Part shown: one piece after another, positions 25,778 through 33,560 of the stretch
Position numbering within the stretch: position 1 is the first letter of the stretch
Layout of the letters: each line of letters opens with the position of its first letter
Assembly (NCBI GenBank): GCA_030429495.1
Contig: JAUIFH010000003.1
Coordinates: 310,001 to 374,000 of the forward strand
Origin: Alphaproteobacteria bacterium
GTDB taxonomy: Bacteria; Pseudomonadota; Alphaproteobacteria; Rhodobacterales; Rhodobacteraceae
Reading direction: 5' to 3'
Length of the DNA: 64,000 nt
Notes under the pieces: model-generated
Told to the model about the DNA's origin: nothing
The model's database searches: none
The model's input: only the letters and a program-made list of their open reading frames with translations
Position numbers and translations under genes: made by a program

Positions 25778-27121
25778 TCACAGGCTCCGGACCTGCGGCC
25801 GGCGCCACTTCGCCGCCGGCTCCACGATCAGTTCCGTCAGCGCCCAGACCAGCGCATCCACCCGGTCGGGCGATCCCCGGCCCTCATATCCCCGCGCCGT
25901 CACCCGGCACATCTGGTCTTCCAGCACGGCCAGACCGCGCAGGTGATGCACCCGGCCCTGCTCGTAAAGCGCCGCGACCGGTTCGGCCCGGACCACCTTG
26001 CCGCGCGTGGCATGGACGGCGCGATAGGGCACGGTCGGATCGACCTGCCGCACCACGCTTTCGACCAGCGCGCCGCCCTGGTTGACCTCGGCCACCAGCC
26101 GGTCCGCCCCGTGCCGCTCCATCGCCGCCACCGCCGCGCGCGCCCAGGCATCCGGGCTCGCCGCCGCGACCGAGGCATCCTCCAGCACCCAGGCCCGCCA
26201 GTCCGACGGCGGGCCCTCGGTCATCGCGCCCACGACGACGATGCCGCATTCGTCCGATCCCTTGTGGCCGGTCACCGGCGGGTCCACCGCCACCACGATC
26301 CGGCTCATCCGGCCCGCCGCCTCGACCCGCGCCGCCTCCAGCATCGCCGTGGTCCAGAGCGCGCCCTCGGCATCCTCCAGCAGGACCCCGTCCAGCTCCT
26401 GCCGCCCCTTGCGGGTCCCGGCATAGCGCGCGCGAACCTCCTCCAGGAACGAGGCCGCGAGATAGGCCCGGTTGGCCTCGGTCGGCGCCTGCGTCAGCAC
26501 GGTCGAGGGGTTCTTCAGGATCGCCTTCAGCACGCCGATATTCTGCGGCGTCGTGGTCACCACCTGCTGCGGATGCTCGCCCAGCCGCAGCGCGAACTGC
26601 AACATGTCCCAGGCCTCCTCCGCCTTCGACCATTTCGCCAGCTCGTCCGCCCAGGCCGCGTCGAATTGCGGACCCCGAAGCGAATCCGGGCTGAAGGCGG
26701 AATAGACTTCCGCCACCGCCCCGTTCGGCCAGACCAGCCGCCGGCGCGTCGCCTCCCAGACCGGTTTGCGGTCGGGCGGCGAACAGGCAAGGATACCGCT
26801 GTCGCCGAAGATCATCACCTCGCGGACCTGATCGACCGTCTCGCCCAGAAGCGCCACGCGCCGCGCCCGGCCCGGATCGAGCGGCCGCGGCCCCTCGACC
26901 TGCGCCCGCACCCATTCGGCCCCGGCCCGCGTCTTGCCCGCACCGCGCCCGCCCATGATCACCCAGCTCTTCCAGGCGCCCTCGGGCGGCAGCTGATGCG
27001 GTAGCGCCCAGAACTCGAAAAGCCAGGGCAGCGCCATCAGCGCCTCGTCGCTCAGGTCCGCCAGGAACCCGTCAACCGTCTCCGGCGTCGCGGAGGCGAG
27101 CCAGGCGGCGGCAGATCTCAT
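25778..27121 (-). CDS. GTA terminase large subunit (gp2-like)
   Basis: With ATG 27121 the protein has 447 residues. The ATPase domain carries Walker A GGRGAGKT (57-64); the nuclease half starts near VVAVDPPVTG, with an acidic metal ligand. It packages DNA into GTA heads, in RcGTA without strong sequence specificity. The frame is open up to 27190, and ATGs at 27154 and 27190 are alternatives; 27121 already overlaps the gp1 gene by 50 bp, and the family normally starts close to this point. Confidence 0.92.
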   Translation of the reverse strand: MRSAAAWLASATPETVDGFLADLSDEALMALPWLFEFWALPHQLPPEGAWKSWVIMGGRGAGKTRAGAEWVRAQVEGPRPLDPGRARRVALLGETVDQVREVMIFGDSGILACSPPDRKPVWEATRRRLVWPNGAVAEVYSAFSPDSLRGPQFDAAWADELAKWSKAEEAWDMLQFALRLGEHPQQVVTTTPQNIGVLKAILKNPSTVLTQAPTEANRAYLAASFLEEVRARYAGTRKGRQELDGVLLEDAEGALWTTAMLEAARVEAAGRMSRIVVAVDPPVTGHKGSDECGIVVVGAMTEGPPSDWRAWVLEDASVAAASPDAWARAAVAAMERHGADRLVAEVNQGGALVESVVRQVDPTVPYRAVHATRGKVVRAEPVAALYEQGRVHHLRGLAVLEDQMCRVTARGYEGRGSPDRVDALVWALTELIVEPAAKWRRPQVRSL

Positions 27122-27389
27122 CTCGGGCCGCGTCGAGATCGAGCGCGTAGTCATAGACGACCCCGGCTTCCTGCTTGTCGAGTTTCGCAACTTTCGCCCT
27201 TTCCTCGAACACCATCAAAAGCGCCTGCCGCAGGTCCCGGCAGGACCGCGAGGCGTCTTTCAGGTCTTCGAACTGGTCCTGTTTCAACCGGCTCATCGCG
27301 GCGTGTATTTCCGCCGCGATCTCTCCAAGCAGCCCCATGGCCTGATCGACCATGGGCGTCGGCCCCTCGCCCGCGTTCCCTGTTGTCAT
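27072..27389 (-). CDS. GTA small terminase (gp1-like)
   Basis: A 105-residue, mostly helical protein at the head of the cluster, matching RcGTA gp1 in position, size and pattern (two helices around 15-75, with KQDQFEDLKDASRSCRDLR). In RcGTA this protein is a small terminase lacking the usual DNA-recognition domain, which fits packaging of random host DNA. It overlaps the gp2 gene by 50 bp. Confidence 0.85.
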   Translation of the reverse strand: MTTGNAGEGPTPMVDQAMGLLGEIAAEIHAAMSRLKQDQFEDLKDASRSCRDLRQALLMVFEERAKVAKLDKQEAGVVYDYALDLDAARDEICRRLARLRDAGDG

Positions 27390-27407
27390 ACAGTCAGTGC
27401 CCGCCTC

Positions 27408-27485
27408 TCATGCCTGTCCGCACGAGCGAAATGAAAAAGCGGCCCCGGGGTCGCCCCCGCGCCGCTTGCCCACTTCTTCTAGCAT
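27408..27485 (-). CDS. Possible GTA leader ORF (25 aa)
   Basis: ATG at 27485 begins MLEEVGKRRGGDPGAAF and runs to a TGA at 27408, 18 bp before gp1. The ATG sits about where transcription from the candidate promoter at 27493-27521 would begin, so it would be leaderless. The terminator-like hairpin lies inside it. I do not recognise the peptide, and it may be fortuitous. Confidence 0.25.
   Translation of the reverse strand: MLEEVGKRRGGDPGAAFSFRSCGQA
27434..27467 (-). terminator. Terminator-like hairpin in the GTA leader
   Basis: On the minus strand AAGCGGC pairs with GCCGCTT around an inner GC-rich stem (GGGG/CCCC) and is followed by a run of five T (27438-27434). It lies 45 bp upstream of the gp1 start and downstream of the candidate promoter, so it could end the mltG/dioxygenase transcript, attenuate the GTA transcript, or both. 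Confidence 0.6.
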
Positions 27486-27492
27486 GCCCGAA

Positions 27493-27521
27493 GGTATATC
27501 CGAGACCGTCCGAAAAGTCAA
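27493..27521 (-). promoter_or_regulatory. Candidate promoter of the GTA operon
   Basis: On the minus strand TTGACT (27521-27516), exactly 17 bp, then TATACC (27498-27493): a near-consensus vegetative promoter about 105 bp upstream of gp1. It is the best promoter match I see in the 258-bp gap 27390-27647. Binding sites for GTA regulators cannot be assigned by eye. Confidence 0.55.
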
Positions 27522-27647
27522 GAAAAACTGTGTTATCAGATGGTTAACGCATAGAGCGTAAGTCCGATCAAGGGCGGTAGCTGAGAGGAAGGCGGTTAGA
27601 ACCCACCTTACTCCAAAGCGCCTGATCCAGTTGTCGCAGGCCGCTGC

Positions 27648-28307
27648 CTACAGTGCCCAATCCAATGGTGGAGGCAAAGTATCCACCGCAAAATCAATGC
27701 GAAGTACGCGCCGAGGGGCTGCCCCCCCAGACGGGACGGAACGATGCAGCGTCAACATTTGCAGCAGCAGTACATCGCCCGCTTCGGCTTCTTCGATTTC
27801 GACAGGGAAGCGCTCCGCAAAGGCTTCAGCGCGGTCGAACGGAACCGCAGCTGCCCGATGGCTCCCTACTGCAAAATGCATGCCACCGTTGTCCACACCG
27901 AGCGGGTCAAGAAACACCCGCGCGAAGACCATCCGCTCCAGGAACTCGACGGGCGGCTCGCAATGCCAGATTCCGGCCTTTTGCGTCCACCCTTGCCACC
28001 CGGGAATCTCGGCTTTTTCTGAGCACGCGACAACCCGATCCTGATGCCACGGAACACCCCAATTTCGTGAGGAAGCACTTTTGTTGAACCCGACCGCGCG
28101 AACGGCCCGCGCACCCGGAAGCAGCCGCACAACAACTTCGCTCAGCGGGACTAAAGCATGGCCAAGTTCACTGACGCTCAGTCGCTGACCGGGACGAGAG
28201 CTAAGATCGACAACCGCTTCTAGGCGGCTCAACGCTTCCGTATCGAGAACTCCGCGCAGCCAGACACGACCGTCGCGGCGAAACACCTCGCGTGTCGAAT
28301 GGGTCAC
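27648..28307 (-). CDS. Phytanoyl-CoA dioxygenase-family Fe(II)/2-oxoglutarate oxygenase
   Basis: A 219-residue protein with the PhyH double-stranded beta-helix. The iron-binding triad is H88 and D90 in PWHQDR and H188 in TLHRS, and an Arg near residue 200 is placed to bind 2-oxoglutarate. The substrate is unknown. I take the GTG at 28307, which lies 4 bp after the mltG stop; the frame extends further upstream only inside mltG. The two genes are probably co-transcribed. Confidence 0.82.
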   Translation of the reverse strand: MTHSTREVFRRDGRVWLRGVLDTEALSRLEAVVDLSSRPGQRLSVSELGHALVPLSEVVVRLLPGARAVRAVGFNKSASSRNWGVPWHQDRVVACSEKAEIPGWQGWTQKAGIWHCEPPVEFLERMVFARVFLDPLGVDNGGMHFAVGSHRAAAVPFDRAEAFAERFPVEIEEAEAGDVLLLQMLTLHRSVPSGGAAPRRVLRIDFAVDTLPPPLDWAL

Positions 28308-28311
28308 CCGA

Positions 28312-29469
28312 TCAGTTCCCCGAACCCTGCTCCGCCTCGATCGCCCGCCACTTTGCGACGTTTTCATTGTGCTCTTCCAGCGTCTCGGCAAAGGCATGGC
28401 CGCCCGTACCGTCCGCAACGAAGAACAGGAACGGAGTCTCGTCGGGATTGAGAGTTGCGGCAATGCTCTCACGCCCGGGATTAGCGATGGGCGTCGGCGG
28501 CATACCTTCGATCACGTAGGTATTGTAGGGCGTCCGCCCCCTCAGCTCGCTCTGCCGCAAACCGCGCCCAAGCACGCCCTGCCCCTTGGTGATCCCGTAG
28601 ATCACCGTCGGGTCCGTCTGAAGCTTCATGCCACGTTCAAGGCGGTTGAGGAACACGCTCGCCACGCGGCCGCGCTCCTCCGGCACCCCGGTTTCCTTTT
28701 CGACGATAGAGGCCATGATCAGCGCATCTTGTGGCGTCTCGTACGGCAGCCCGTCGGCGCGCGCGGCCCAGAGGTCTGCCAGAACCGCCTCCTGCCGGGC
28801 TTGCATGTCGGCCAGCAGGTCCGCGCGTTGCGCGCCGCGCACCACCTCGTAGCTGTCGGGCGCAAGCATTCCCTCGGCCGGAACCGCACCGGGCTCGCCG
28901 TCAAGGAATTCTGCCCGCTTCAGCGCCTCGACGACCTGCCAGCTCGTCGCGCCTTCGGCGAGGGTCACGCGGAAGCGCACATCCGACTCCGCCGCGCGAT
29001 CAAGATACTCGTCCGGCGCGGCCTCGGACACCGGATCGAACTTCGCCACTTCGACATAGCGATTGGTCGCCGGATCAAGCTCACGAAGGACGACATCCGA
29101 TCCGTTCACGCCGATCCGGAAATTCACCTCGGTGCCGCAGGTCGACTGACCGCTCCGCGTGATCGCATCGACGATCTCGTCCATCGAGGCACCGGGCTGA
29201 ATCAGGAAAGATCCCGCCTTGAGATTGCCGGACTTGTCCTGATAGTCGGCACCGACCCGGAAGATATAGGCCGATCCGATGGCTCCCTCGTCGGCAAGAT
29301 CCGCGGCCACGCCGCGCATCGTCGCCCCGCTCTCGACCCGGTAGCAGACCGCATCGGCCAGCGGTCCCGGCCCGCTATACTGCTGCTGCCCCCAGGCCAC
29401 CAGACCGGCCGCCGCAACCAGAAGCAGGATCGCGATGGTCAGGAAGTTCGAGGCGATGTTCCGCCACAT
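28312..29469 (-). CDS. mltG: Endolytic murein transglycosylase MltG
   Basis: The 385-residue protein has one N-terminal transmembrane segment (about 8-28) and a YceG/MltG domain. The catalytic Glu lies in ASIVEKETG and is followed by the typical DPTVIYGI and PYNTY(V)IEGMPPTPIANPG motifs. It cleaves nascent glycan strands at the inner membrane and so limits their length. Its ATG overlaps the fabF stop by 1 bp. In many proteobacteria mltG also sits in the fab cluster. Confidence 0.95.
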   Translation of the reverse strand: MWRNIASNFLTIAILLLVAAAGLVAWGQQQYSGPGPLADAVCYRVESGATMRGVAADLADEGAIGSAYIFRVGADYQDKSGNLKAGSFLIQPGASMDEIVDAITRSGQSTCGTEVNFRIGVNGSDVVLRELDPATNRYVEVAKFDPVSEAAPDEYLDRAAESDVRFRVTLAEGATSWQVVEALKRAEFLDGEPGAVPAEGMLAPDSYEVVRGAQRADLLADMQARQEAVLADLWAARADGLPYETPQDALIMASIVEKETGVPEERGRVASVFLNRLERGMKLQTDPTVIYGITKGQGVLGRGLRQSELRGRTPYNTYVIEGMPPTPIANPGRESIAATLNPDETPFLFFVADGTGGHAFAETLEEHNENVAKWRAIEAEQGSGN

Positions 29470-30731
29470 CAGCCGTCCACCCGACCGAGGACGAGCGAGG
29501 CATTGGTCCCGCCGAAACCGAAGGAATTCGAAAGCGCCACGTTAATCTCGCGCTTCACTGCCTTGTTCGGGGCAAGGTCCAACTTCGGTTCCACCGCCGG
29601 ATTGTCGAGGTTGATCGTAGGCGGCGCCACCTGATCGCGGATTGCGAGTATGCAGAAGATCGCCTCGACCGCCCCGGCAGCACCAAGAAGGTGCCCGATG
29701 GACGACTTGGTCGACGACATCGTCGCCTTGGCCGCCGCATTGCCCATCAGCCGCTCGACCGCACCCAGCTCGATCGTGTCCGCCATGGTCGAGGTTCCAT
29801 GGGCGTTGATATAGTCGATCTGGTCCGGCGTGATCCCCGCCCGGTTCAACGCCGCCTGCATCGAGCGGTAGCCGCCATCGCCATCCTCAGACGGGGCAGT
29901 GATGTGGTAGGCATCGCCCGACAGCCCATAGCCCAGCACCTCGGCGTAGATCTTGGCGCCCCGCGCCTTGGCGTGCTCATATTCCTCCAGCACCACGACG
30001 CCCGCGCCTTCGCCCATCACGAACCCATCGCGATCGGCATCGTAGGGGCGCGAAGCCTTCTCAGGCTCATCCGCCCGCTTCGTCGACAGCGCCTTGCAGG
30101 CGTTGAAGCCGGCGATCCCGATCTCGCTGATCGGGTTTTCCGCGCCGCCGGCCAGCATCACATCGGCATCACCCCACTGGATGAGCCGCGCCGCATCGCC
30201 GATCGCATGGGCACCCGTTGAACAGGCGGTCACAACAGCATGGTTCGGCCCCTTGAAGCCGTAGCGGATACCCACCTGCCCCGAAATCAGGTTGATGAGC
30301 GATCCCGGAATAAAGAACGGCGAAACCCGCTTGGGCCCGCGCTCCTTGATCAGGTTCGCCGTTTCGGCGATGGACGAGAGGCCACCGATACCCGAGCCGA
30401 TCATGACCCCGGTGCGCAACCGGCTTTCCTCGTCCTCGGGCATCCAGCCCGCATCCCGCACCGCCTGATCGGCGGCGGCCATGCCGTAGAGGATGAAGTC
30501 GTCGACCTTGCGCCGCTCTTTCGGCTCCATCCAGTCGTCTGGATTGAAGGTGCCATCCGATCCGTCGCCGAAAGGAATTTCGCACGCATAGGTGGTCACG
30601 ACATTCGCCGTGTCGAACCGCGTGATCGGGCCTGCGCCCGACTTGCCGGCAATGAGCCGCTTCCAGGTTTCCTCGACACCGCAAGCCAGCGGCGTCACCA
30701 TGCCCAGCCCCGTTACGACAACCCGCCTCAT
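29469..30731 (-). CDS. fabF: Beta-ketoacyl-ACP synthase II
   Basis: The 420-residue protein has the Cys-His-His triad of KAS I/II: C170 in VTACSTGAH, H311 in NAHGTS and H347 in SSIGHLLG. It elongates acyl-ACP with malonyl-ACP. ATG 30731 (MRRVVVTGLGMV) is the usual start of the family; an in-frame ATG four codons earlier is less likely. It is followed without a gap by mltG; acpP and fabG lie 1.5-3 kb upstream on the same strand, with the HisA-like gene and a membrane protein in between. Confidence 0.97.
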   Translation of the reverse strand: MRRVVVTGLGMVTPLACGVEETWKRLIAGKSGAGPITRFDTANVVTTYACEIPFGDGSDGTFNPDDWMEPKERRKVDDFILYGMAAADQAVRDAGWMPEDEESRLRTGVMIGSGIGGLSSIAETANLIKERGPKRVSPFFIPGSLINLISGQVGIRYGFKGPNHAVVTACSTGAHAIGDAARLIQWGDADVMLAGGAENPISEIGIAGFNACKALSTKRADEPEKASRPYDADRDGFVMGEGAGVVVLEEYEHAKARGAKIYAEVLGYGLSGDAYHITAPSEDGDGGYRSMQAALNRAGITPDQIDYINAHGTSTMADTIELGAVERLMGNAAAKATMSSTKSSIGHLLGAAGAVEAIFCILAIRDQVAPPTINLDNPAVEPKLDLAPNKAVKREINVALSNSFGFGGTNASLVLGRVDG

Positions 30732-30826
30732 CGCGTTCCCCACTCAGATTTCATCCGGGGTTAGATACACGCCTAAGACACGGGCGGGCAAGGCCCGTTC
30801 CCCGTCGGGCAGCGGGCCATTGCCGT

Positions 30827-31570
30827 TCAGATGAATTCCGCCACATGCGCGGTGTCTGGCCGCGCCTCCCGCAGCGCTTCGCCGAGGTCGATGGTCTTGT
30901 TGAAAAGCGCCCGGCCGACGATCGCGCCCGAAACCTCACCCAGAAGCCGGAGGCGGGAAACATCATCCACCGTTCGAACGATACCGCTGGCGATGACCGG
31001 CACCCGCGACTTCTCGGCAATGGCCGAGATCACGCCAAGAGCGGCATCCGATTCCCGCAGATCGTAGTCGATGTCGGTAACGATGATCGCCGCGAAGGGC
31101 GTGCCCTCGAAGGCCTCCAGGAACGCCTCCGGCGTGTACGAACTCTCGGTCTTCCAGCCATGCGTCATCACATGGCCCTTCCAGACATCCACCGACAGAA
31201 CGATCTGGTCGGGATGATACTTGGCGATTTCCTTGACCAGATGCGGGTTCTGAGCGGCAAGCGTCGAGACGACGATTCGCCCGGCGCCGAGGTCGATCCA
31301 TTCCTCGATCCTGTCGCGGGTCCGGAAACCGCCGCCAAGCTGGACGGGGATGCCCGCTCCGCGAATGATGCTCACGATCAGGTCGCGGTTCTTGTTGCTG
31401 CCCTCCATGGCATCGAAATCGGTGACATGCATCCATTCCGCGCCCGCATGGGCGAATTCCTGTGCCTTGCCAACGGGATCGACATGCCAGATCGACGGCT
31501 CCTCGATACGCCCGCGGACAAGGCTCACGCAGCGGCCGTTCTGAATTTCGATCGTGGGATACAGGATCAT
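30827..31570 (-). CDS. HisA/HisF-related TIM barrel protein with altered active site
   Basis: The 247-residue protein aligns with HisA (ProFAR isomerase) over its full length, for example VPVQLGGG(F)RT and AIVGRALF, but key sites differ. The catalytic Asp near residue 8 in HisA (PAIDL) is Glu here (PTIEI), the DISRDG phosphate/catalytic loop is replaced by DIDYDLRES, and the second phosphate loop SGG has become SGI; the other catalytic Asp (VDVWKG) remains. It is not near his genes but between fabF and acpP. It is probably a paralogue with another activity or a relic; a second, normal hisA elsewhere in the genome is expected. Confidence 0.8.
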   Translation of the reverse strand: MILYPTIEIQNGRCVSLVRGRIEEPSIWHVDPVGKAQEFAHAGAEWMHVTDFDAMEGSNKNRDLIVSIIRGAGIPVQLGGGFRTRDRIEEWIDLGAGRIVVSTLAAQNPHLVKEIAKYHPDQIVLSVDVWKGHVMTHGWKTESSYTPEAFLEAFEGTPFAAIIVTDIDYDLRESDAALGVISAIAEKSRVPVIASGIVRTVDDVSRLRLLGEVSGAIVGRALFNKTIDLGEALREARPDTAHVAEFI

Positions 31571-31592
31571 TTGCGCGCCTCCATGTCATTGC

Positions 31593-31612
31593 GATGCGGG
31601 CTTGCCCGCATC
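31593..31612 (-). other. Inverted repeat in the leader of the HisA-like gene
   Basis: A perfect 9-bp palindrome (GATGCGGGC/GCCCGCATC, 2-nt centre) lies 23 bp upstream of the HisA-like ATG, before its GGAGG-like site. It could be a leader hairpin or a small repeat; the rest of 31571-31731 shows nothing else. Confidence 0.35.
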
Positions 31613-31731
31613 CGCGCCCGGTCAGGGAGTGCCGCCTCCCGCAGCGCTGCCCACCAGTTCGATCCTAGGCCCGCTAGCGCTAAACCCAAAGGTGATTCCG
31701 ACGCTTTTGCGATGATCGCGTCAAATCCCGC

Positions 31732-32100
31732 CTAGCGGCGGCGCCAGACCGCCAGCGCCTGCAGTACAAGCGTCAGCGCCGCGGCCACCGTGATCCAGCC
31801 GAAAAACCACATCCGGCCTGCCAGCGCGTCCTCTGCGTAGGAGGCCGCGAACCGCGCGGCGCCGATCCGCGCCACTGCGAAGGCAAGGCCCAATCCGGCC
31901 AGACCGATGCCAATTCGCGTCGTCGCGGTGACCCGAAAGGCGATCATCACCGCCACCAGAACGACCCCGACCGCGCCACCGGTCCAGCCGATCCTGACTG
32001 CCCAGTACGGATGCGCGCCAAGCCATTCCGGAATGCCGGCCCAGGCCAGCATACCGACCGCCACGAACGCGCTGGCAAGTGCCAGCCCCTGTCTCATCAT
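31732..32100 (-). CDS. Small integral membrane protein, unknown
   Basis: The tandem ATG at 32100/32097 follows GGAGAAGGCGG, a good ribosome-binding site, and opens a 122-residue protein with four hydrophobic segments (about 5-22, 32-52, 58-75 and 95-115). I do not recognise a family. The open frame continues upstream to 32220 with Arg-rich sequence, which I reject as start because it runs toward the acpP terminator. Confidence 0.6.
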   Translation of the reverse strand: MMRQGLALASAFVAVGMLAWAGIPEWLGAHPYWAVRIGWTGGAVGVVLVAVMIAFRVTATTRIGIGLAGLGLAFAVARIGAARFAASYAEDALAGRMWFFGWITVAAALTLVLQALAVWRRR

Positions 32101-32244
32101 CCGCCTTCTCCACCGCGACACCGGTCCGAAGGCAACAAGCTTGAAACGACGCCGTCGCGCAACCGCCCGCACGCAGACGTGATGGGCCACTCCGGCCATC
32201 GCAGTGGTGCCCGTCGCCATAGAAGGCCGCGCACAAACGAAAAC

Positions 32245-32268
32245 GGCGCCCCGTGGGGCGCCGCATCG
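32245..32268 (-). terminator. Terminator of acpP
   Basis: GGCGCCCC/GGGGCGCC (8-bp stem, 2-nt centre, 32245-32262), followed on the minus strand by GTTTTCGTTTG. It lies just past the acpP stop and separates acpP from the downstream membrane-protein gene. The T-tract actually lies at 32244-32234. Confidence 0.7.
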
Positions 32269-32286
32269 AAGCTCTTTCGGAACCGC

Positions 32287-32520
32287 TCAGGCGGCTTCGG
32301 AGATGAACTTCACCGCGTCGCCGAAGGTCTGGATGGTCTCGGCTGCGTCGTCGGGGATCTCGATCCCGAACTCTTCCTCGAACGCCATGACCAGCTCGAC
32401 CGTGTCGAGGCTGTCCGCGCCCAGATCGTCGATGAAAGAGGCGCTCTCGGTCACCTTGTCTTCACCTACGCCCAGATGCTCGACGACAATTTTCCTAACG
32501 CGATCTGCGATGTCGCTCAT
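32287..32520 (-). CDS. acpP: Acyl carrier protein
   Basis: A 77-residue acidic four-helix protein with the phosphopantetheine Ser S37 in [10 protein letters not shown]. It carries growing acyl chains in fatty-acid synthesis. It has its own terminator at 32245-32262. The 213-bp gap to fabG (32521-32733) should hold its promoter; I see no clear box. Confidence 0.98.
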   Translation of the reverse strand: MSDIADRVRKIVVEHLGVGEDKVTESASFIDDLGADSLDTVELVMAFEEEFGIEIPDDAAETIQTFGDAVKFISEAA

Positions 32521-32733
32521 GTCAAATCCTCATTCTTGCGGACCGTTCCGCATTTTCGTCCCTTGCTCATTCCGAGCGGCTCAGCCCCCGCTCGATGCAA
32601 GGGTCGCCGGAAACGAAGATCGCCCCCGGCCTGTCGTCGCCGCCTATAGCACAGTCTATTCCTTAGGCAAACGCTTTCGCAATGGTCCAGACACCGCCGG
32701 AGGCCACCCTTCCGGACGGCACGGATGCGGGCG

Positions 32734-33471
32734 TCAGACCATGTCCATTCCGCCGTTCACATGCAGCGTCGCGCCGGTGACATAGGCCGCCTCGTTGCTC
32801 GACAGGTACAGCGTGGCGGCGGCGATCTCTTCCGGCAGGCCCATCCGCCCGGCCGGAATCTGCGCCGAAATCTTCGCCTTCTGCTCGTCGTTCAGCTTGT
32901 CGGTCATGGCCGTGGCGATAAAGCCCGGCGCCACGCAGTTGACCGTGACCCCCCGGCTTGCGACCTCATGGGCCAGCGATTTCGTCATCCCGGTCAGCCC
33001 CGCCTTGGCGGCGCAATAATTGCCCTGTCCCGGATTGCCCGTCGTTCCAACGATCGAGGTGATATTCACGATCCGGCCCCAGCGCGCCTTCATCATGCCA
33101 CGCAAAACACCCCGGCATAGCCGGAAGCCCGAGGTCAGGTTCACGTCAATAACCGATTGCCATTCCTCATCCGACATCCGCATGAAGAGGTTGTCGCGCG
33201 TGATCCCCGCATTGTTCACGAGGATGTCGAGCGACCCCATGGCCTCGATGGCCCGCTTCGGCAGCGCCTCCACGGCCTCCGCGTCTGACAGGTTGCAGGG
33301 CAGCACATGGACCCGCCCACCCAGTTCCGCCGCAAGCGCCTCAAGCGGCACCTCGCGCGTTCCCGACAGCCCGACCACCGCGCCGGCACCATGCAGAGCC
33401 TTTGCGATCGCTCCTCCGATCCCACCCGACGCGCCGGTAACCAGCGCCGCTTTCCCCGTCAGATCGAACAT
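32734..33471 (-). CDS. fabG: 3-oxoacyl-ACP reductase
   Basis: A 245-residue short-chain dehydrogenase with the NADPH motif TGASGGIG (12-19), NNAG at 86-89 and the catalytic S139, Y152, K156. It reduces 3-oxoacyl-ACP in fatty-acid elongation. It lies downstream of fabD, separated by 89 bp that include copy B of the G-rich repeat. Confidence 0.97.
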   Translation of the reverse strand: MFDLTGKAALVTGASGGIGGAIAKALHGAGAVVGLSGTREVPLEALAAELGGRVHVLPCNLSDAEAVEALPKRAIEAMGSLDILVNNAGITRDNLFMRMSDEEWQSVIDVNLTSGFRLCRGVLRGMMKARWGRIVNITSIVGTTGNPGQGNYCAAKAGLTGMTKSLAHEVASRGVTVNCVAPGFIATAMTDKLNDEQKAKISAQIPAGRMGLPEEIAAATLYLSSNEAAYVTGATLHVNGGMDMV

Positions 33472-33480
33472 CGCCCGCTC

Positions 33481-33543
33481 CTCATCTTCTTCTGTTCAAA
33501 AATACTCCGGGTGGGGTCCGGGGAGGGCAGCGCCCTCCCCGGC
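33481..33543 (+). repeat. G-rich dispersed intergenic repeat, copy B
   Basis: Reads CTCATCTTCTTCTGTTC, then AAAAATACTCCGGGTGGGG and a hairpin (GGGGAGGGC AGC GCCCTCCCC). It has the same order of parts as copies A and C. It fills most of the fabD-fabG gap and is antisense to those genes. Confidence 0.75.
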
Positions 33544-33560
33544 TTCCGATCCCGGTCGTC

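Noticed and set aside
22250-27004. Several very long plus-strand open frames (up to 813 codons) across the GTA genes
   Set aside because: They are high-GC shadows opposite well-identified GTA genes and show no family-like sequence.
27570-27612. GCTGAGA followed by ACCC on the plus strand, like part of a thiamine riboswitch
   Set aside because: The other conserved TPP elements (CTGGATAATACCAG-type segment and closing AGGGA) are missing, and no plus-strand gene follows.
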